Source: Podila epigama
Lineage: Eukaryota; Mortierellomycota; Mortierellomycetes; Mortierellales; Mortierellaceae
Direction of reading: 5' to 3'
NCBI GenBank assembly: GCA_015679605.1
Contig: JAAAVE010000737.1
Coordinates: 1 to 14,113, forward strand
DNA length: 14,113 nt
The notes beneath the pieces are model-generated. The model was not told the DNA's origin, did not search any database, and saw nothing but the letters and a program-made list of their open reading frames with translations. Positions 8,602 to 14,113 of this stretch are shown piece by piece. The position numbers and the translations under genes were made by a program. Within the stretch, counting starts at the first letter, position 1; the number at the start of each line of letters is the position of its first letter.

Positions 8602-9191
8602 ATGACAGTTTTAAAGGATAAAATAACTAATATATCTTGGCAATGTTGTGACCACAGTCCGAACACAGAATCAGGAGTGCAAAAGGACCAGAGATTGAAA
8701 GCCGACAAGCCGGATATCGTTGTGCGCACAGGCGACCAGGAAATTTTTATAGAGAGATTACTGGCGCTGCACAAACGAACAGCAGGATAAAAAATAATTG
8801 GGACCTCTAAATCGACTGGTCCGATTTGGAAAAGCCTTTTTGGATAAAGGCCATATGTCAATCCCATTGATGCAAGTAGTCCACGAAAGTGCTACTGTTA
8901 TGAAACTAAGAGTCAAGGACAGAGGCATGTATCTATTGGAGGAGGCAGGTCAGTTTACTGTACCTTGCTCTCTTGCCACAATACCCTCACTCCTTACAAC
9001 CTTGCCAGCCGTACTACATGTGCAGGTATGAATTATCTCTGTTTGATTCCGTATGGTTTACAATAATTGCTACACCACAAACTAATAACTCATTTTCATA
9101 TTTTGAGAGTTGGCTGACAGCGGCCTTGAGTACAATCGCAAGCGGTTACAATGATATCCAAAACGCCAAGAGGCGTATTTCAAATAAATAA
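8602..9191 (+). pseudogene. frameshifted relic of an uncharacterised fungal gene family
   Basis: Three frames together give one continuous-looking protein. Frame one reads through ADKPDIVVRTGDQEIFI (to about 8751). The sense then moves to a second frame, EITGAAQTNSRIKNNWDL (8754-8807), which ends at TAA 8808-8810. It continues in a third frame as NRLVRFGKAFLDKG (from 8810), through RGMYLLEEAGQFTVP to a stop at about 9031. A last piece ending YNDIQNAKRRISNK reaches a stop at 9189-9191 after another frame change, or after an intron with donor GTATGA near 9026. The pattern resembles a multi-copy family of unknown function that I recall from Mortierellaceae. I cannot verify this by search. At least two indels make it a pseudogene. 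The 5' part of the gene is missing or unrecognisable, and I see no flanking transposon structure. Confidence 0.65.
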
Positions 9192-9604
9192 AACAATTCA
9201 AATAAATAAATAAATAAAACAATAGCACATGAGAAAAAGACTACCATCACCTAAAGGATGTCTACAACTCATTTTTCTTGGGGTTCCTCCATAAGCAAAC
9301 CAAAGGTTTACTCACTCTATTCAGCTGCTATGCAGACTGCGCGTGAACAACACCGCCAACCTAAATAATGTTCTTGTAGACATATTTTTGCCAGTCACAA
9401 TTTTTCTTTTTTCTTTTTTCTTTTTTTTTTTCTGACATTCATTTTGGACTAAAACGCATTTCGTCGCAAAGACGTTGACCTTTGCATCTGTAATTATTTT
9501 TAATACTTTTCATTTCTACTTATTTTTTATTTCATTATCTTTTGTTTTCAGTGTGTTGTTTTTCCCTTGTACATTACTTCTCCAACACTTTCTGTGCAAT
9601 CAAT
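9192..9604 (+). promoter_or_regulatory. upstream region of the CTK1-like kinase gene
   Basis: This region holds an AAAT tetranucleotide run at about 9193-9220, a long T/CT tract at about 9398-9432, and further T-rich sequence ending in TTTTGTTTTCAG at 9551. That last element looks like a 3' splice site, so the 5' UTR may contain an intron whose donor I cannot place. No in-frame ATG occurs between it and the chosen start at 9605. Confidence 0.45.
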
Positions 9605-12600
9605 ATGAATGACGACCCCGTGGCGCAAACACAGGTAGACACATCCAGTGCCAGCAACAACAACGCCACTGAGGCCAACTCAGCGACAGGAACAAATGCT
9701 GCTTCCACCTCAGCCAACACTACCCCAACGGCCTTGACAGATGTTAGTACTGCAATCCCCACCCCGAAGCCCGCTATTATAACCGCGTCGTTCACAGTGC
9801 CTGCTGTCGCAAAACCATTGCCGACACCAGCATTACCATTTCAGTCAGCTCGTGCATCGGAATCTCTTTATACCAGTGGATATCCATCTAGTACGTCTTC
9901 TTTTGGCCGTACTTCCACTCGTTCAGGTGCCGCAGCAGCAGCATCGGCAGCAGCTCTCCAACTACAACGGGAACTTGACTTGCAACACGAGATTCTTGGA
10001 CGAAAACCACAACTTGCGCAAGATATTGTTTCCAAGGAGCCAGTTATTCAACCCACATTTCGTGACTATGGAGCGACTCGGGACTGGCGAAGAGAGCACA
10101 GTCGTGAAAGGAAAGGCCGATCAAGGGAAAGAGATTATGACAGAGAGAGTGATAGGCACAGCAGGAGTCGATATGATCGATCTCGAGAGCGGGATGATGA
10201 CCGTCATCGGGACCGACACAGTCGCGAGAGGAGCCATGAACGAGACCGCGATTATGAGCGCGACCGGAGTTACAGGAACGACCGAGGCTACAGGAACGAC
10301 TACCGTTATCCACATGGACACTCTGGCGATCGGGACTACAGGAGGCCGTTCAAGTATGATCGACATGACCGCCACGACCGGCATGATCGTCACGACCGGT
10401 ATGATCGCCACGACCGACGGGACCGTCATTACAGAGATAGCAACGACTACGATACGAAGCCATCTCATCGTGATTATGAATACGACGAACGCTCACGGCG
10501 CCCAGATGGTCCAGAGGACGAACGCGAACGGACACTTAGTGGGAGCGGGGGTCATTGGCGCGAAGGCGAAGACGACACCGAAAGTCGTGGGTCCCGAGCA
10601 AACGAATACATGCATCATGATCATCATCGGGGTCGCAGTACTGAAGTTCATCACGATAGACATGCGCCATCTGGCCCAGACAGTAGCCACGACCTTCATG
10701 ACCACCATCGACGATCGAGTATAGACTTTCATCGGGACCACAGGCGACAGTCCAGTACTGATATGGGCTATCCTGAAGGGCAGCGTCGCGATGGAGCCGC
10801 TCCTTACCGACATTCAGAGGTTCCAGCGCCACGGTCCCCCGACCCAAGCTTACATTCCATGTCACATTCTTCAGTCCATCCACCAACGCGTCCATCCTCT
10901 TATGGCCCAGCTCACCCTTTCACTCACAGTTCAACACACGCCACCAATCACACTGCAGTCCCCCCACCACCAGTGCATCCCCTCGCTCATGCACCTGGGC
11001 ACCCATCGGCCCCCTATTCAGGATACCCCGCCGCCCAGCCCATACCACCTCCACCCACTCATTCTGTGGCTCATCATCTTGGGCACCCCATACCCTCACC
11101 GGCTGTCCATCCTGCAGCGCATACAGGGACTCACCCAACAATGGATCCCATGCAGCCCCATCAATATCCGTTCCCAACACCTCCTCCAAGCACATTGCAA
11201 ATCAAAAGCGAAGATCTCTACGAAAGAGTTGGTCAGGTTGGAGAAGGAACTTATGGGTACGTTCTTATCGATATATTTATGTCTTTTTCCCAGGAGCATT
11301 AACGTGAACATGAACAAGGAACATGAGCGAAAAGAAAAAAAATGGATTACAGCCTTGATGCTGACAATATCTTTTATTACATCCATGTCCATCCACAGCA
11401 AGGTATACAAGGCCCGGAATAAGCTCACAGGAGAATATGTCGCTCTCAAAAGGATCCGCATGGAAGCTGAGAAGGATGGAGTAAGTTTTTTTTTTGTCAA
11501 CTACATCAACCGTACAATCAAGACGGATGGAAGGCTAAATGTCGATATTGAGTATTCACTTTTTTTTCCCCTCACTTTTGTCATATTAGTTTCCGATCAC
11601 TGCAATGCGAGAGATCAAGCTGCTACAAACTCTGAACCATCGGCACGTCGTGAGTCTTAAGGAGTTGATGGTCTCCAAAGGAGCAGTCTACATGGTATTT
11701 GAGTACATGGACCATGATTTGACAGGCATCCTGGGCCATCCGAACCTGAAATTCCGACCTGAACATATCAAGTGCCTAATGAAGCAACTACTTGAAGGTC
11801 TGGGATTCCTTCATCACAAGGGTGTCCTCCACCGTGACATCAAAGGTACGAAGCTATTTCATCTATTTTCCGTCTCTTCTCGTCGTTCGAGTACTCCTTA
11901 TTATACATCACCAAGGGTAGCTTTTTATCCAGAACGCTGCAAATGGCCGAGACCAAAACATACTTAAAATGAGTTCATTGCTGGCCATGCTTTAATTGTA
12001 GGATCGAATTTGCTTGTAAACAAATTGGGCGAGCTAAAGTTGGCAGATTTTGGGCTGGCTAGGCTCTTTCAGAAAAAGACCAAGCGAGATTACACCAACA
12101 GAGTCATCACACTATGGTACAGACCCCCGGAACTCATCCTTGGAGCGACAGCATACGGACCTGAGGTCGACATGTGGAGTGCGGGCTGCATCATGGTTGA
12201 ACTGTTTACTCGTAAGCCTATCTTGCAAGGTCATAACGAGCTTACGCAGCTGGATAATATTTGGAAGACGATGGGAACACCGCAAAAGGCGACCTGGCCA
12301 GAAGTGGAGAAGCTTCAGTGGTATGAGTTGATCAAGCACCTCAGTTCCGAAGCACGACCATCCAAGTTTCGTGAAATGTTTGGTCGGTTTATGTCTCCAG
12401 CGGCGCTGGACCTGGCCGAGGCCCTCTTAAGTCTGAATCCAAAACGGCGCCCTACTGCCGCAGAGGCCCTGAAGTTCCCCTATTTCACTGAAGAGTTACC
12501 AGCCGCAAGTCTTCCAGAGGAGTGAGTATTCCAGAACAAGGATGCATCAGGTGTTTTTTTTTTGGTCAATTGACCAATGTTTATGTTTTACTAACATGCA

Positions 12601-14113
12601 AACATGACTCTCCTCTTTCACAGATTACCGAAGATTGAAGGTGATTGGCACGAATACGAGTCCAAGCAGCGTAAAAAGGCTGGCAACAAACCAAAGCAGC
12701 AACAGCAGCAGACACAGCAGCCCTTGCATCAGCCTCATCACCAACAGCCCGAGGCAGACAGTACAGACCATGGCGAGAATGGAGGAATGGATTCTTCAAG
12801 CCGACCTGTACCGTCTAGAAAGCATAGTCTGAGCGGAACTGTCAAAGTGCCTGCAAGCTCGGCAGCAAATACAATGCCTGAGGATCATACTGTTCAAATG
12901 GATATTACCATGGCCGACACGGAAGGCAATGACAATGCTGATGGAAGGCACGCGTCAAGGGCAGCGACACCAAAGTCATTGGCACCGCCACCCAACGTGT
13001 CGCCATCGTACCTCCCTTATTCGGCCCTACCGACAACCATGCTGACTCATTCTGCCCCACCTCTTGCACCCCCAGCTCTTCCAGCTATACAGCAGACTCG
13101 ACCTGGTGAAAGTGTGTCGCTTTCACAGCTCCCACCACCCCCACCTCCACCTCGTCCACCTCTACCTCCACCGTTGCCTCCTGTTATGCCGGACTATGCT
13201 AGACAGCCATCAGCCGCAGACACACGACCAACAGAGGCCAATCTGGCGCAAGTTCATACATTGGGGTCATCGCAGGGTAGATACCTTGACCACACTGCAG
13301 CAAGTCAAGAGCTCGATCAGGCGAGACAAATGACTACATTAGGTTCAGTTCCTGCACGAATGCCAGGGAGCGAAGGTTATCTTTCTAAAGGTCCCCGCCA
13401 TTCGCTAGGATCTGAGGACCATGGTCTCCATGGACCGTCTTCTGTACCCACGTATCCAAAGGGGTATCCTGAGGGGTCGGAGCACGATGGTAGTGCGCAT
13501 TATGGATACTATAGCCGTAGCCGCCACTATGGAGATTATGGTTACGACCGTGAAAGGGATCGTGGCAGGGATCGTGACCGTGAACGGGACCGGGACCGGG
13601 ATCGCTATCGCGACTATGATCGCCACCGAGGAGACTATCGAGGACGTAATTGGTCCAGAGATCGAGATCGAGACCGTGAACGTGGAGGACGGGATCGTGA
13701 GAGAGATAGAGGAGGTCGTGAGTATGATTGGTATAGAGATCGTGCAGGTAGTGATCGGGATAAAGGAAGCGGACGCGACCGACACTATGGCGATGAGGAC
13801 CATTATCACCGCCATCATATCCGTGAGCGCGACGGCGAACGCCGTGAGTATGACCATGTTTATGAAAGGGATCATGAAAAGGATCATGGTCGAGGAGAAC
13901 GCGATCAAGATCTTGAGCAAGACTCAGCACGAGATCGTGAGCCTACGCGTGACCCACTAGACCGCGAAAAGGATGCGGAGCAAGGAAGAGACCTGGCGAT
14001 GGATCGACGTCGAGAACGCGATCGCCCGTATGAGCAACAAGAAGCTGACCGTGACCACGATGCGTTACCAGGTCAGGGTCAAAGTCAGGATCAAGGCCAG
14101 GGTCAGGGTCAGG
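9605..14113 (+). CDS. CTK1: CTK1/CDK12-type cyclin-dependent kinase, partial (3' end beyond window)
   Basis: Exons by my reading: 9605-11256, 11399-11480, 11590-11845, 12002-12521 and 12624 to the edge. The frame is open for 1333 residues with no stop. The kinase core is about 538-825: GEGTYGKVYKAR loop, VALK Lys568, PITAMRE helix (Glu586), HRDIKGSN (Asp661), DFG (Asp679), T-loop Thr695 in YTNRVITLWYRPPE. The post-kinase stretch LPKIEGDWHEYESKQRKK matches the CTK1/CDK12 C-terminal extension and argues against CDK9. The N-arm (1-537) has an Ala/Gln helix near 110-132, RS/RD and RHD repeats at about 160-300 and a His/Pro-rich segment at about 336-520. The C-arm has polyQ (about 861-870), polyPro (about 1003-1026), a mixed-charge RD/RE tract (about 1144-1316) and GQ repeats at the edge. 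The family phosphorylates Ser2 of the RNA polymerase II tail with a cyclin, in the nucleus. Yeast Ctk1 is about 530 aa, so this protein is far longer. Orthology to CTK1 is strong inference. Confidence 0.9.
10090..10500 (+). repeat. RS/RD mixed-charge coding repeat with a 9-bp RHD array
   Basis: This part of exon 1 encodes dense Arg-Asp, Arg-Glu and Arg-Ser dipeptides. Within it, about 10358-10430 is a tandem 9-bp array encoding RHD/RYD units (about eight copies with CGN GAY-type synonymous variation). Such Arg-rich mixed-charge tracts are typical of nuclear-speckle and splicing-associated proteins. Confidence 0.8.
13544..14060 (+). repeat. C-terminal RD/RE mixed-charge coding repeat
   Basis: About 170 codons dominated by Arg-Asp, Arg-Glu and Arg-Gly, with scattered Tyr and His, in the last visible exon of the kinase gene. 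The Arg codons vary freely among CGT, CGA, CGG, CGC and AGA, and Asp between GAT and GAC, so the DNA is far less repetitive than the protein. Confidence 0.8.
14071..14113 (+). repeat. 6-bp GGTCAG-type repeat encoding Gly-Gln, cut by the window edge
   Basis: About seven hexamer units (GGTCAG, AGTCAG, GATCAA, GGCCAG variants) encode alternating Gly-Gln, Ser-Gln and Asp-Gln. The array is still running at the right edge, so its full length and the stop codon are not visible. Confidence 0.8.

Noticed and set aside
10121-10895. Long open frames in other frames across the RD/His-rich part of the kinase gene, both strands
   Set aside because: CGN/GAY-type repeats contain few stop codons in any frame. 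The kinase frame joins cleanly to the conserved core, so the others are shadows.
11257-11302. Extension of kinase exon 1 to a stop at 11300-11302 as a separate 565-residue protein
   Set aside because: Splicing at 11257/11398 restores an exact GTYGKVYKAR glycine loop, so the extension is intron sequence. Intron retention is possible but unsupported.
13385-13960. About 170-180-codon frames on both strands over the C-terminal repeat
   Set aside because: Same cause: repeat composition without stops. The continuous frame from the exon at 12624 gives the RD tract expected of this protein.
1-14113. CRISPR array, phage, plasmid or bacterial operon features
   Set aside because: Split genes with fungal introns throughout. 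No spaced direct repeats, ribosome binding sites or operon-like gene packing were seen.

Overview
The window is fungal nuclear DNA. The genes are split by short introns (82-392 nt) with GTATGT/GTAAGT-like donors, T-rich stretches before the acceptors and in one case a TACTAAC branch site. Intergenic DNA is rich in poly-T, CT tracts and microsatellites. Gene content and intron style suggest an early-diverging fungus, and the decayed gene near 8.6-9.2 kb recalls a repeated family I associate with Mortierellaceae (Mucoromycota). The phylum assignment is inference, not proof.

Layout. Positions 1-2822 hold no gene I can support: simple repeats, AT-rich tracts and, just before the first start codon, a long pyrimidine-rich CATT/CCTCC tract. 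A five-exon gene at 2823-4644 (+) encodes a 273-aa NTF2-like (SigF-like) protein with a charged helical tail. Its stop lies 115 bp from the stop of a convergent intronless gene at 4760-6238 (-), which encodes a 492-aa protein with about six Myb/SANT-like repeats and an N-terminus that looks like a mitochondrial presequence. A 243-bp divergent promoter separates it from a four-exon gene at 6482-7735 (+) for a 288-aa cytochrome b5-domain protein of the CYB5R4/Irc21 type, with no reductase module. Positions 7736-9604 are non-coding apart from a frameshifted relic gene at about 8602-9191.

The right third holds the main gene, a CTK1/CDK12-type cyclin-dependent kinase (9605 to beyond the right edge, five exons, at least 1333 residues). 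It has a complete kinase core (PITAMRE helix, HRD, DFG, T-loop) flanked by two very large disordered arms: an N-terminal arm with RS/RD, RHD-repeat and His/Pro-rich segments, and a C-terminal arm with polyQ, polyproline, a long RD/RE mixed-charge tract and a terminal GQ repeat. It runs off the window still open.

The genes do not form a pathway. They look like ordinary neighbours in a compact fungal genome. The most unusual content is the architecture of the kinase, the possible organelle targeting of the Myb-repeat protein, and the relic gene with two hairpins just upstream.
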